From contig NZ_JASCIQ010000020.1 in the NCBI RefSeq assembly GCF_029968035.1, positions 1-64,000 of the forward strand: DNA of 64,000 bases, given 5' to 3'. Below the pieces are notes generated by a model. It did no database searches, was not told the DNA's origin, and worked only from the letters and a program-made list of their open reading frames with translations. The stretch's first letter is position 1, and every line of letters begins with the position of its first letter. This stretch comes from Streptomyces cavernicola (lineage in GTDB: Bacteria; Actinomycetota; Actinomycetes; Streptomycetales; Streptomycetaceae). Shown here piece by piece: positions 18,686 through 27,818 of this stretch. A program made the translations under genes and the position numbers.

Positions 18686-19048
18686 ATGACGTGGCTCGGA
18701 CGGGAAGTGGGAGCGAGGCCGCTGCGAGGTGTGCGGGGCCTGAGGGGTGTGCGGGGTGTGGTGCTTGTGGGGGTGGCGCTGGTTCTCGGGGCGGTGTGGT
18801 GGTGGGCCGCTCTGCGGCTCTTACTCGAGCCCGGACGTACGGGAGTTGTGGAGGGCGCCGTCTTCGCCGGTGGCTGGGGGCTGAGCGTGCTGCCGGTGCA
18901 CAGTGTGCCGTTCGCGCGCGCGGTGAGCGCGCGCCGGCGGGCGCGTCAGGAGGCCGCGCGCTGGCGGGCCGAGGCGCTGCGGCTGCGCGGCGCGGTCACC
19001 AGGGCATGGCGACGCCGCCGTTGGGGCGGAGGATCTGGCCCGTCGTGA
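18686..19048 (+). CDS. Small membrane protein with a TTA (bldA) codon
   Basis: An unrecognised 120-aa protein. A repetitive Arg/Gly N terminus (LRGVRGLRGVRG) leads into two hydrophobic segments (VVLVGVALVLGAVWWWAALRLLL at about 25-47 and a weaker one near 60-75), followed by a very basic Arg-rich tail. The start has GGAGGAGG 5 nt upstream. Codon 46, at 18821-18823, is TTA, which in Streptomyces needs the late-expressed bldA tRNA; I found no other in-frame TTA in the genes of this window. Its last 53 bp overlap the 3' end of the convergent SDR gene. Expression late in development is an inference from the codon alone. Confidence 0.65.
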   Translation: MTWLGREVGARPLRGVRGLRGVRGVVLVGVALVLGAVWWWAALRLLLEPGRTGVVEGAVFAGGWGLSVLPVHSVPFARAVSARRRARQEAARWRAEALRLRGAVTRAWRRRRWGGGSGPS

Positions 19049-19781
19049 ACGCGGAGGCGTCCGAGGCCAGATGCAGCACAGCGTGCGCGATGTCCTCGGG
19101 CGTACCGACCCTGCCGAGCGGCGACATCCGGGACATCAGGGTCTCGGTGTGCAGCTGCACTTCGTCGTTGTTGCGCCGCTCGGTCATGGGCGTGCGGATC
19201 CAGCCCGGCGCGACGGCGTTGACGCGGATGCCGTGCGGCCCGACCTCGGTGGCCAGGGTCTTGGTGAGCTGGACGACGGCGGCCTTCGCGGCGCCGTAGC
19301 AGAGCAGTCCGGGGCCGCCCGTGTCGACGGCGCCCGAGGCCATCGTGACGATCGAGCCGGGGCGGCCCGCGTCGATCATGGCTCGGGCCGCCGCCTGGCA
19401 CGCGTACAGGACGCCCTTGAAGTTGATCGCCAGGACGCGGTCCAGGTCCTCGTCCGTGGTCTCGAGGACGGGGCTGCTGTGCATGATGCCCGCCACCGCC
19501 GCGAGCACGTCCAGGCCGTCCTCCTGCTGCGCGGCCCGGATCGCGGTCTCCACCTGGGCGCGGTCGGAGACGTCGAGGGTGTGCGTGCGGGCGGTGCCGC
19601 CGGCGTTCTCGACGGCCTTCGCCGTCTCGTGCAGGCCTTGGGCGTCTCGGTCCGCGCAGTGCACGACGGCTCCCGCGTCGGCGAGCAGTAGGGCGGTTGC
19701 GTGGCCGATACCGCTCGCGGCGCCGGTGACGAACGCGGTACGGCCGGTCAGGTCCTGGGCGGTGCGCACGGATGTCGACAT
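18996..19781 (-). CDS. SDR-family NAD(P)-dependent oxidoreductase
   Basis: A 261-aa classical short-chain dehydrogenase/reductase. The cofactor motif is TGAASGIG at about 20-27, the catalytic triad includes Ser in MASGAV and the YGAAK motif, and NAVAPGWIRTPM follows. The acidic residue in CADRD after beta-2 suggests a preference for NAD(H). No substrate can be assigned. It overlaps the convergent TTA gene by 53 bp at the 3' ends. It is separated from nei by a 24-26 bp imperfect duplication at about 19830-19880. Confidence 0.88.
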   Translation of the reverse strand: MSTSVRTAQDLTGRTAFVTGAASGIGHATALLLADAGAVVHCADRDAQGLHETAKAVENAGGTARTHTLDVSDRAQVETAIRAAQQEDGLDVLAAVAGIMHSSPVLETTDEDLDRVLAINFKGVLYACQAAARAMIDAGRPGSIVTMASGAVDTGGPGLLCYGAAKAAVVQLTKTLATEVGPHGIRVNAVAPGWIRTPMTERRNNDEVQLHTETLMSRMSPLGRVGTPEDIAHAVLHLASDASAFTTGQILRPNGGVAMPW

Positions 19782-19828
19782 GCTCGGACGGTACGGAGTA
19801 TCTGACGGATCGTCAATTGATGGGTGGG

Positions 19829-19878
19829 GGTGGGGCTTTTACGGTCAGGCAGGGTTGGGGTTTTACGGTCCGGCAGGG
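19829..19878. repeat. Two imperfect copies of a 24-26 bp unit
   Basis: The block TTTTACGGTCAGGCAGGGTT is followed at once by TTTTACGGTCCGGCAGGGGT, each preceded by GGGG. The second copy runs into the 3' end of the nei gene and encodes part of its C terminus in reverse. Confidence 0.7.
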
Positions 19879-20717
19879 GTCGGGCCCTGCTGGCAGGTGG
19901 GGCACCAGTACGTGATGCGGTCCTGGGCGTTGGTCTCCCGGGCACTGGCCTCCGGGGCGCTGGTCTCCGGGGCGGTGGTGGCCGCGCTCCGGTCGGTGAC
20001 TTGGATCGGGGTTCCGCAGCGGAGGCAGGGGCGTGGGGCGCGGCCGTACACGTAGAGGTGTGGGTCGCGGCGGCCCGTGGTGGTGCGGTCGGGGCGGTCG
20101 CGGTTGGCTTCGAGGAGCCGCTTCGCGGCCGCGACAAGGCGTACGGGGACGTCCTCGGGCAGTTCGCCGACCGGGAGCCAGGGGGTGGCGCGGGCCAGGA
20201 AGCACAGCTCGGACTTGTAGACGTTGCCGATGCCGGCGAGATTGCGCTGGTCGAGCAGGGCCTCGCCGAGGGTGCGGGCCGGGTCGGCGAGGAGGTTGCG
20301 CACCGCCCGGTCCGCGTCCCAGTCGGGGCCGAGCAGGTCGGGGCCGAGGTGGCCCACGGCTCTGTCCTCGTCGGCGGTGCGCAGGAGTTCCAGTACGGGC
20401 AGTCGGTACCCGACGGCCGTGTGGTGGGCGTTGCCGAGGATCGCGCGGATCTGGTGGGCGGGGCCGCCGCGCCAGCGCTCGCCCGGCGCGTACACCTTCC
20501 ACGAGCCGTCCATGCGCAGGTGCGTGTGCAGGGTGAGGCCGCCCTCGACGCGGGTGAGCAGGTGCTTGCCGCGCGGGGTGACGTCCAGGACCGTGCGGCC
20601 GGTGAGGTCCGCCGTGGCGTATTTCGGTACCCGCAGGTCGGAGCGGGTGAGGATCTCGCCGGCCAGGGCGCTGTGCAGTCGGCGGGCCGCCTGGTGGACG
20701 GTGTCTCCTTCTGGCAT
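19863..20717 (-). CDS. nei: Fpg/Nei-family DNA glycosylase (endonuclease VIII type)
   Basis: A 284-aa bifunctional glycosylase/AP lyase that excises oxidised bases. Pro2-Glu3 (MPEGDTVH) gives the catalytic N terminus, a helix-two-turn-helix carries the LLDQRNLAGIGNVYKSE signature, and a C-terminal zinc finger has CLRC and CPTC pairs. The spacer between the two cysteine pairs is expanded by an Ala/Thr/Glu-rich stretch of about 18 residues (TTAPETSAPEASARETNA), encoded by DNA with imperfect repeats. It is the neighbour of lhr on the same strand, as with nei (Rv3297) and lhr (Rv3296) in M. tuberculosis, suggesting a joint repair role. Confidence 0.92.
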   Translation of the reverse strand: MPEGDTVHQAARRLHSALAGEILTRSDLRVPKYATADLTGRTVLDVTPRGKHLLTRVEGGLTLHTHLRMDGSWKVYAPGERWRGGPAHQIRAILGNAHHTAVGYRLPVLELLRTADEDRAVGHLGPDLLGPDWDADRAVRNLLADPARTLGEALLDQRNLAGIGNVYKSELCFLARATPWLPVGELPEDVPVRLVAAAKRLLEANRDRPDRTTTGRRDPHLYVYGRAPRPCLRCGTPIQVTDRSAATTAPETSAPEASARETNAQDRITYWCPTCQQGPTPAGP

Positions 20718-20799
20718 GTGCTCACCATCCAGGGGAGTGTGGGGAGTTGCGAGGGTCGGGCCTCCGGAGGCGTCTCTCGAGGGCTCTTTGCGGGTGTCG

Positions 20800-23700
20800 T
20801 CAGGCTCTGAGGCGGAGGCCTCTGGGGGTGGCGATGAAACCTGCGGCTTCGAGCAGGGGGCCGTGGGGTGCGGTGAGCGCCGCCGTGCCGTTGATGCGCT
20901 CCACGGTGACCGTGCCGAGTGCGCCCGCTCTGGCCGCAGAGGCGAGGGCTTCGGCGGCGGCGTGGAGGCGGGCGTCGTCCGGCGAGGCGGGGTCGTCCGG
21001 GTCAGTGGGCCAGGCGAGCAGGGTCTTGCCGCCGCGCTCCATGTACAGCGTGAGTTCGCCGTCCACCAGGACGACGAGGGCGCCCGCCTTGCGGCCGGGT
21101 TTGTGGCCCGCTCCCGTGGGCGGCTCGGGCCAGGGGAGCGCCGCGCCGTACGCGTTCGCCGGGTCCGCTGCGGCCAGGACCACCGCGCGCTCGCCGCCCG
21201 CGGGTGCGTCGCCGCGGTCGCGGGCGTTGGCGGCCGCCCGCAGCCGGTCCACCGCGCCGTCCATCGCGAACTGTGCGGCGCCCAGGCCCTCCACCACGTA
21301 CCCGCGGCGTGCCTGCCCGCTGTCCTCGAAGGCGGACAGGACGCGGTACGTCGCGGAGAAGCCGCCCTCCACGCCCTCGGCGCCGACCGCGCCGCGCGTC
21401 ACCACGCCGTGCCGGTCCAGGAGCGTCCGGGCCAGGGCGTGGGCCCGCCGGGTCGTGTCGGGCTCGTGGCCCGGGAGCAGCGACCAGCGGCCCGCGACCG
21501 TGGGCGGGCCGGTGCGGGAGACCGGGCGGGCGCCGGTGTGGGCGGCGGCCGTCAGTGATCCGTACCTGCCGCGCGGGACGTTGCGTCGGGCGCGGTGGGC
21601 CGTGGAGCCCGCGGTGCGGCCGGAGCCGAGGAGGGCGCGCATCGGGGCGAGGGTGTCGTTGGTGAGGCGGCCCGACCAGGCCAACTCCCAGATCGCGTCG
21701 GCGAGTTCCGGATCGGTGGCCTCGGGGTGGGTGGTCGCGCGGACCTGGTCGGCGATCTGGCGGAAGAACAGTCCGTACCCACCCGCCAGGGTCGTCAGGA
21801 CCGACTCCTGCAGGGCGGTGATCTCCAGCGGGTGCGGCTCGGGGAGCAGCAGGGGCGCGGTGTCGGCGAGGTAGAGGGAGACCCAGCCGTCCTTGCCGGG
21901 CAGGGCGCCCGCGCCGGCCCACAACACCTCGCCCGTGGTGGTGAGTTCGTCGAGCAGCGCCGGGGTGTAGTCGCGCACGCGCGACGGCAGGATCAGCTTC
22001 TCCAGGGCGGAGGCGGGCACGGAGGCGCCCTGCAGCTGCTCGACGGCGCGCACCAGGCCGTCGATGCCGCGCAGTCCGTGGCTGCCGACGTGCTGCCACT
22101 GCGGCAGGAAACCGGCGAGCGCGGCGGGCGGCACCGGCTCCAGCTCGTGCCGGAGAGCGGCGAGGGAGCGGCGGCGCAGCCGGCGCAGGACCGTGGCGTC
22201 GCACCACTCCTGGCCGATGCCCGCCGGGTGGAACTCGCCCTGTACGACACGGCCGTTGGCGGCCAGGCGGTGCAGCGCACCGTCGGTGACGGCGACGCCG
22301 AGGCCGAAGCGGGCGGCCGCCGCAGTGGAGGTGAACGGGCCGTGGGTGCGCGCGTACCGCGCGAGGAGGTCGCCGAGCGGGTCCTTCACGGGTTCGGTGA
22401 ACGCCTCGGGCACGCCGACCGGCAGGGCCGTGCCGAGCGCGTCGCGCAGCCGGCCCGCGTCCTCGATCGCCGCCCAGTGGTCGGCGCCCGCGATGCGGAC
22501 CCGGATGGCGCGGCGGGCGCCGGTCAGCTCCTCCGCCCAGTGCGGCTCGGCGCCGCGCAGGGCCAACTCCCCGTCGGTGAGCGGGCCGAGGACGCGCAGC
22601 AGGTCGGCGACGCCCTCCACGTCCTTGATGCGGCGGTCGTCGGTGAGCCACTGCAGCTCGCGCTCAAGGTCGGTGAGCACGTCCGCGTCGAGCAGCTCGC
22701 GGAGCTCCGCCTGGCCGAGCAGCTCGGCGAGCAGTCGGGAGTCCAGGGACAGGGCGGCCGCGCGGCGCTCGGCGAGCGGGGAGTCCCCCTCGTAAAGGAA
22801 CTGCGCCACGTAACCGAAGAGCAGGGAGCGGGCGAACGGGGACGGCTCCGGGGTGGTGACCTCGACCAGGCGGACGCGGCGGGACTCGATGTCGCCCATC
22901 AGCTCGACCAGGCCCGGCACGTCGAAGACGTCCTGGAGGCATTCGCGGATCGCCTCGAGGACGATGGGGAAGGACCCGAACTCGCTGGCCACTTCCAGGA
23001 GTTGGGAGGCGCGCTGGCGCTGCTGCCACAGTGGCGTGCGCCTGCCGGGGTTGCGGCGCGGGAGGAGCAGCGCGCGGGCCGCGCACTCGCGGAACCGGGA
23101 GGCGAACAGGGCCGAGCCGCCCACCTGGTCCGTGACGACCTGGTCGATCTCGCCCTTGTCGAAGGCGACGTCCGCGGCGCCCACCGGCGCCTGCTCGTCG
23201 TCGTACTCGAGGCCGGGCTCGGCCGGGTCCTGGTCGAGCAGGTCCAGGCCCATCAGATCGGCGTCGGGCAGGCGCAGGACCAGGCCGTCGTCGGCGTGCA
23301 TGGCCTGCGCGTCCATGCCGAAGCGCTCGGTGAGCTTCGCGCCGAGGGCGAGCGCCCAGGGTGCGTGCACCTGGGCGCCGAAGGGGGAGTGGACGACGAT
23401 CCGCCAGTCGCCCAGCTCGTCGCGGAAGCGCTCCACCACGATCGTGCGGTCGTCGGGCACATGGCCGCAGGCCTTGCGCTGCTCGTCCAGGTACGACAGG
23501 ACGTTCTCGGCGGCCCACCGGTCGAGGCCCGCCGCGGCGAGGCGCTCGTGGGCCGCCTCCTCCGTGAGGCCGCCGATCTCGCGCAGGAACGCGCCCAGCG
23601 CACGGCCCAGTTCGAGCGGGCGGCCCAGCTGGTCGCCCTTCCAGAACGGCAGCCGGCCCGGCACTCCGGGGGCGGGGGAGACCAGGACGCGGTCCCGGGT

Positions 23701-25458
23701 GATGTCCTCGATACGCCAGGAGCTCGTGCCGAGCGTGAAGACGTCCCCTACGCGGGACTCGTACACCATCTCCTCGTCGAGCTCGCCGACACGGCCGCCG
23801 CCCTTCTTGGGGTCCGAACCGGCGAGGAACACCCCGAACAGGCCGCGGTCCGGAATCGTGCCCCCAGAGGTGACGGCCAGGCGCTGCGCTCCGGGGCGCC
23901 CCGTGACCGTGCCCGCCACCCGGTCCCACACCACGCGCGGGCGCAGCTCGGCGAAGGCGTCCGAGGGATAGCGCCCGGCGAGCATGTCCAGGACGGCCGT
24001 GAACGCCGACTCGGGCAGGGCCGCGAACGGGGCCGCACGGCGCACCGTCGCCAGCAGGTCATCCACCTGCCAGGTGTCCAACGCGACCATGGCGACGAGC
24101 TGTTGGGCCAGCACGTCGAGCGGGTTGGCCGGGACCCGCAGCGACTCGATGGCGCCGGACCGCATCCGCTCGGTGACGACCGCCGACTGCACCAGGTCGC
24201 CCCGGTACTTCGGGAACACCACGCCCGTGGAGACCGCCCCCACCTGGTGTCCGGCGCGGCCCACGCGCTGCAGGCCGGAGGCGACCGACGGCGGCGACTC
24301 GACCTGCACGACCAGGTCGACCGCGCCCATGTCGATGCCCAGCTCCAGGCTGGACGTGGCGACGACCGCGGGGAGGCGGCCCGCCTTCAGGTCCTCCTCG
24401 ACCAGGGCGCGCTGCTCCTTGGAGACCGAGCCGTGGTGGGCGCGCGCTAGGACCGGCGGGGCGCCCTTCGCCGCCCCGGACTCCGCCATCAGCTCGGCGG
24501 GCGAGTGGTCCTCGGGCAGCGTCTCGCCCGTGGCCCGCTCGTACGCGATCTCGTTGAGGCGGTTGCACAGACGCTCCGCCAGGCGGCGGGAGTTGGCGAA
24601 CACGATCGTCGACCGATGCGCCTGCACCAGGTCCGCGATGCGCTCCTCCACATGCGGCCAGATCGAGGGGCGCTCGCCCTGCTCGTCGTCCGCGTCCCGC
24701 GCCGGGGAGCCGCCCAGCTCGCCCAGATCCTCGACCGGGACGACCACCGACAGGTCGAACTCCTTGCCGGAGGGCGGCTGCACGATCTCCACCCGGCGCT
24801 GCGGTGAGAGATAGCGCGCGATCTCGTCCACCGGGCGCACCGTCGCGGACAGGCCGATGCGGCGGGCAGGGCGCGGCAGCAGCTCGTCGAGCCGCTCCAG
24901 GGAGAGCGCCAGGTGCGCCCCGCGCTTGGTGCCCGCGACGGCGTGCACCTCGTCCAGGATCACCGTCTCGATGCCGGTCAGGGCCTCGCGCGTGGACGAG
25001 GTCAGCATCAGGAACAGCGACTCGGGCGTGGTGATGAGGATGTCCGGCGGCTTCGTGGCGAGGGAGCGGCGCTCGGCCGCCGGGGTGTCTCCCGAGCGGA
25101 TGCCGACCTTCACCTCGGGCTCCGGCAGGCCGAGGCGCACCGACTCCTGGCGGATGCCGGTCAGCGGCGAGCGGAGGTTGCGCTCCACGTCCACGGCGAG
25201 GGCCTTCAGCGGTGACACGTACAGGACGCGGCAGCGCTGCTTCGGGTCCGCGGGCGGGGGCGCGCTCGCGAGGCCGTCCAGCGCGGACAGGAACGCGGCC
25301 AGGGTCTTGCCCGAGCCGGTCGGGGCGACGACCAGCACGTCCGAGCCCTCGCCGATCGCCCGCCAAGCGCCCTCCTGGGCGGATGTGGGCGCGGAGAAGG
25401 CCCCCGAGAACCAGCTGCGGGTCGCGGGCGAGAACGAGTCGAGCGCTGTCCGTGCCAT
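20800..25458 (-). CDS. lhr: Lhr ATP-dependent DNA helicase (long form)
   Basis: A 1552-aa superfamily 2 helicase. The RecA-like core has Walker A APTGSGKT near residue 50, Walker B ILDEVH, SAT (IGLSATVRP), VATSSLELGID and QRVGRAGHQ. The long Lhr C terminus with its winged-helix/DEAD-associated (PF08494) part follows. Family members unwind 3'-tailed DNA and RNA-DNA hybrids and belong to a mutagenic stress regulon in mycobacteria. Start MARTALDSFSPATRSWF at 25458 is chosen; ATG 25467 three codons earlier is equally possible. The long frame up to 25704 has no helicase-family sequence and would overlap the divergent AraC gene. Confidence 0.93.
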   Translation of the reverse strand: MARTALDSFSPATRSWFSGAFSAPTSAQEGAWRAIGEGSDVLVVAPTGSGKTLAAFLSALDGLASAPPPADPKQRCRVLYVSPLKALAVDVERNLRSPLTGIRQESVRLGLPEPEVKVGIRSGDTPAAERRSLATKPPDILITTPESLFLMLTSSTREALTGIETVILDEVHAVAGTKRGAHLALSLERLDELLPRPARRIGLSATVRPVDEIARYLSPQRRVEIVQPPSGKEFDLSVVVPVEDLGELGGSPARDADDEQGERPSIWPHVEERIADLVQAHRSTIVFANSRRLAERLCNRLNEIAYERATGETLPEDHSPAELMAESGAAKGAPPVLARAHHGSVSKEQRALVEEDLKAGRLPAVVATSSLELGIDMGAVDLVVQVESPPSVASGLQRVGRAGHQVGAVSTGVVFPKYRGDLVQSAVVTERMRSGAIESLRVPANPLDVLAQQLVAMVALDTWQVDDLLATVRRAAPFAALPESAFTAVLDMLAGRYPSDAFAELRPRVVWDRVAGTVTGRPGAQRLAVTSGGTIPDRGLFGVFLAGSDPKKGGGRVGELDEEMVYESRVGDVFTLGTSSWRIEDITRDRVLVSPAPGVPGRLPFWKGDQLGRPLELGRALGAFLREIGGLTEEAAHERLAAAGLDRWAAENVLSYLDEQRKACGHVPDDRTIVVERFRDELGDWRIVVHSPFGAQVHAPWALALGAKLTERFGMDAQAMHADDGLVLRLPDADLMGLDLLDQDPAEPGLEYDDEQAPVGAADVAFDKGEIDQVVTDQVGGSALFASRFRECAARALLLPRRNPGRRTPLWQQRQRASQLLEVASEFGSFPIVLEAIRECLQDVFDVPGLVELMGDIESRRVRLVEVTTPEPSPFARSLLFGYVAQFLYEGDSPLAERRAAALSLDSRLLAELLGQAELRELLDADVLTDLERELQWLTDDRRIKDVEGVADLLRVLGPLTDGELALRGAEPHWAEELTGARRAIRVRIAGADHWAAIEDAGRLRDALGTALPVGVPEAFTEPVKDPLGDLLARYARTHGPFTSTAAAARFGLGVAVTDGALHRLAANGRVVQGEFHPAGIGQEWCDATVLRRLRRRSLAALRHELEPVPPAALAGFLPQWQHVGSHGLRGIDGLVRAVEQLQGASVPASALEKLILPSRVRDYTPALLDELTTTGEVLWAGAGALPGKDGWVSLYLADTAPLLLPEPHPLEITALQESVLTTLAGGYGLFFRQIADQVRATTHPEATDPELADAIWELAWSGRLTNDTLAPMRALLGSGRTAGSTAHRARRNVPRGRYGSLTAAAHTGARPVSRTGPPTVAGRWSLLPGHEPDTTRRAHALARTLLDRHGVVTRGAVGAEGVEGGFSATYRVLSAFEDSGQARRGYVVEGLGAAQFAMDGAVDRLRAAANARDRGDAPAGGERAVVLAAADPANAYGAALPWPEPPTGAGHKPGRKAGALVVLVDGELTLYMERGGKTLLAWPTDPDDPASPDDARLHAAAEALASAARAGALGTVTVERINGTAALTAPHGPLLEAAGFIATPRGLRLRA

Positions 25459-25645
25459 GGTCCCCATCGTGCACCGCCCCACTGACAATCGGCCCGACCT
25501 GGGGAAACGGAGGCGCGAGGCATCCGCCGGTCTGGCAGCCGACCGCGAGCGCCGGGCAGGCCGGCCGCGGACACCTGGCCGGCCGTGGTCGCCGCGGGGC
25601 TCCTGGCCGCCGTGAGGAGTGCGCTCGCTTTGCGAGAATGCGGGT

Positions 25646-26629
25646 ATGGGGTCGGGCAAGGACGAGTGGGCGCGGTACTGGCAGCACGAGCAGCTGCCGG
25701 GCATCGACCTGCTCCGCGCCCGGTACGTCCGGCACTCCTTTCCCCGGCACAGCCACGAGGGCTATGTGTTCGGGGCGGTCAGCGGCGGCGTCGAGGACGT
25801 GGTGATGCCCGACCGCACGGTCCACGCGGCCCCCGGCAGCGTCGTGATGATCAACCCCGAGGTGCCGCACTCGGCACGCGCCGGGGTCCCCGAGGGCTGG
25901 ACGTACTCGACGCTGTACCCGTCCACGGAGGTCGTCGCCGAGATCGCCGCCGAGACGACCGCCCTGCGCGGCACGGTGGGCTTCGCCGAGGTCGACGTGG
26001 ACGACCCGCAGGGCGCGCGGATGATCCGGGAGGTGCACCGCGCCGCGGAGGAGGGCAACGCACTCGCCGCCGACAGCGTGCTGCGGATCTTCGTGGCCAG
26101 GCTGCTGCGCCGGTACGGCGGTTCGCTGCCCGCCCGCACCCTGCGCTCGGCGGGCTGTCGCGACGCCGCACGCGCGCGTGACGTGCTGGCGGCCCGCATG
26201 GCGGAGCCGCCCTCCCTGGAGGAGCTCGCCGCGGAACTGGGCACCAGCCCGTTCGCGCTCCTGCGCGCCTTCAAGCGGGAGTACGGGATGCCGCCGCACA
26301 CCTGGCTCACCAACGCGCGCGTGCGGCGGGCCCGCGCGCTGCTCGACGTCGGCACCGCTCCCGCCGATGCGGCGGTTGCCGTGGGGTTCACCGACCAGCC
26401 TCATCTGAACCGGCACTTCACCCGCATCGTCGGAGTGCCCCCGGGGGCGTACCAGCGCGAGCGCGGGGGAGGACCGCTGCCCGGGGCCGAACCGCGCCGC
26501 TCTGCGGCAGGACCACACGCGGGAGCAGGGCCGCATGCGGCTCCCGGGCCACACACGGCGGACGGCCCGCACCGTGCGGTGCGCAAGAACGTACAAGACC
26601 GGGCGGAGCCGTTCACCGTACGTTCCTAG
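25646..26629 (+). CDS. AraC-family transcription regulator
   Basis: A 327-aa regulator. An N-terminal cupin-like AraC ligand domain (HSHEGYVFGAVSGG, MINPEVPHSA) is followed by a double HTH at about 190-275, with SLEELAAELGTSPFALLRAF and the second helix pair AVAVGFTDQPHLNRHF ending in VGVPPGAYQ. The last 50 residues are a Gly/Pro/His low-complexity tail with repeats of the GPHA type. It stands 2 bp before azlC, on the same strand, so it most likely regulates amino-acid efflux by AzlCD. No strong ribosome site precedes ATG 25646. Confidence 0.88.
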   Translation: MGSGKDEWARYWQHEQLPGIDLLRARYVRHSFPRHSHEGYVFGAVSGGVEDVVMPDRTVHAAPGSVVMINPEVPHSARAGVPEGWTYSTLYPSTEVVAEIAAETTALRGTVGFAEVDVDDPQGARMIREVHRAAEEGNALAADSVLRIFVARLLRRYGGSLPARTLRSAGCRDAARARDVLAARMAEPPSLEELAAELGTSPFALLRAFKREYGMPPHTWLTNARVRRARALLDVGTAPADAAVAVGFTDQPHLNRHFTRIVGVPPGAYQRERGGGPLPGAEPRRSAAGPHAGAGPHAAPGPHTADGPHRAVRKNVQDRAEPFTVRS

Positions 26630-26631
26630 GC

Positions 26632-27402
26632 GTGGCAGAACAGACAGCATCCGCAGCAATACGCGCCGGAGACGACCCGGAGGACGTGGGCGTGCCGACC
26701 GCGCAGGGCGCCGGGAAGGCGGACTCCGCCGTCGTCCGGGACGCGCTCGGCGTGGGCCTGGCCGTCGGGCTCTCCGGCTTCGCCTTCGGCGTGACCTCCG
26801 TCGGGAACGGCCTCAGCCTCCTTCAGACCTGCGCCCTGAGCCTTCTCGTCTTCACCGGCGCCTCCCAGTTCGCGCTCGTCGGCGCGCTCGCAGGCGGCGG
26901 AAATCCGGTGACCGCGGCGGCAGGGGCCTTCTTTCTCGGCGTGCGCAACGCGTTCTACGGCTTGCGTCTCTCGCAGCTCCTGCAACTGCCGCGCGCTGTG
27001 CGCCCGTTCGCCGCGCACTGGGTGATCGACGAGACCACGGCCGTGACGCTGGCCCAGCCCACCAGGCGAGCCCGCCGTATCGGGTTCACCGTCACGGGCC
27101 TCACCCTCTATGTGCTGTGGAACCTCACCACCCTGCTCGGCGGTCTCGGCGCCGAAGCCATCGGCGACACCGACGCCTGGGGCCTGGACGCCGCGGCACC
27201 CGCCACGTTCCTGGCGCTGCTCGCGCCGATGCTGCGTACGGCCACGGAACGCGCGGTGGCGCTGCTGGCCATCGTGCTCGGCCTCGTGCTGCTTCCCGTG
27301 CTGCCCGCGGGCGTGCCCGTTCTGGTGGCGGCCCTCGCTGCGCCGCTCGTGCTGTTCGTGGAGGGCCGCAAGATCCGGGCCCGGGAGAGGAACGACCGTT
27401 GA
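26632..27402 (+). CDS. azlC: AzlC-family branched-chain amino acid exporter, large subunit
   Basis: A 256-aa membrane protein with about seven helices. Family motifs include FGVTSVGNGLS, FTGASQFALVG, FFLGVRNAFYGLRLS and HWVIDETTAV. With AzlD it forms a branched-chain or azaleucine-type amino-acid efflux system. The GTG start is 2 bp after the regulator stop, and its TGA overlaps the TTG start of azlD. About 35 N-terminal residues are hydrophilic and variable. Confidence 0.9.
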   Translation: MAEQTASAAIRAGDDPEDVGVPTAQGAGKADSAVVRDALGVGLAVGLSGFAFGVTSVGNGLSLLQTCALSLLVFTGASQFALVGALAGGGNPVTAAAGAFFLGVRNAFYGLRLSQLLQLPRAVRPFAAHWVIDETTAVTLAQPTRRARRIGFTVTGLTLYVLWNLTTLLGGLGAEAIGDTDAWGLDAAAPATFLALLAPMLRTATERAVALLAIVLGLVLLPVLPAGVPVLVAALAAPLVLFVEGRKIRARERNDR

Positions 27403-27704
27403 ACATCTGGCTCGCCATCGCCCTGACCGCCGCCGGCTGCTACGCCGTCAAGCTGCTCGGCCTCCTGGTGCCCGCCGGAGTCCTGGAGCGGCCCCTCGTG
27501 CAGCGCCTCGCCGCGCTGCTGCCCGTGGCGCTGCTGGCCGCTCTCACGGCGCAGCAGACCTTCGCCGAGGGGCAGCAGCTCGTTCTCGACGCCAAGGCGG
27601 CCGGTCTCGCCGCAGCGGGCGTGGCCTTCCTGCTCCGGGCGCCGTTCCTGCTGATCATCGCGGCCGCGGTCCTCGTCACCGCGGGCGTACGGGCGCTCGG
27701 CTGA
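27399..27704 (+). CDS. azlD: AzlD-family branched-chain amino acid exporter, small subunit
   Basis: A 101-aa protein with three or four hydrophobic helices (IWLAIALTAAGCYAVKLLG, AALLPVALLAALTAQQ, FLLRAPFLLIIAAAVLV), the usual size of AzlD. The start is a TTG at 27399 overlapping the azlC stop (TTGA), so its translation depends on azlC. It is the partner subunit of the AzlC exporter. Confidence 0.88.
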   Translation: MNIWLAIALTAAGCYAVKLLGLLVPAGVLERPLVQRLAALLPVALLAALTAQQTFAEGQQLVLDAKAAGLAAAGVAFLLRAPFLLIIAAAVLVTAGVRALG

Positions 27705-27710
27705 AAACAG

Positions 27711-27753
27711 GCGCTCGAGGAAAGCGAAAAGAGGCGCTAGAGGAAAGCGAGAA
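27711..27753. repeat. Two copies of a 21-23 bp unit before the azlD terminator
   Basis: GGCGCTCGAGGAAAGCGAAAA is followed by GGCGCTAGAGGAAAGCGAGAA, two near-identical copies. The second copy merges into the left arm of the terminator palindrome. Confidence 0.75.
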
Positions 27754-27785
27754 CAGGCACCACGCGCGCGTGGTGCCTGTTCTCG
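27748..27785. terminator. Long perfect palindrome between convergent azlD and the prenyltransferase-fold gene
   Basis: A 38-bp perfect inverted repeat (19 + 19, centre CG) around ACAGGCACCACG/CGTGGTGCCTGT. It lies between convergent genes and most likely terminates both. Confidence 0.85.
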
Positions 27786-27818
27786 TGTGCTGTCGCAGGG
27801 GGAGGGCGGCCGTCGTCG

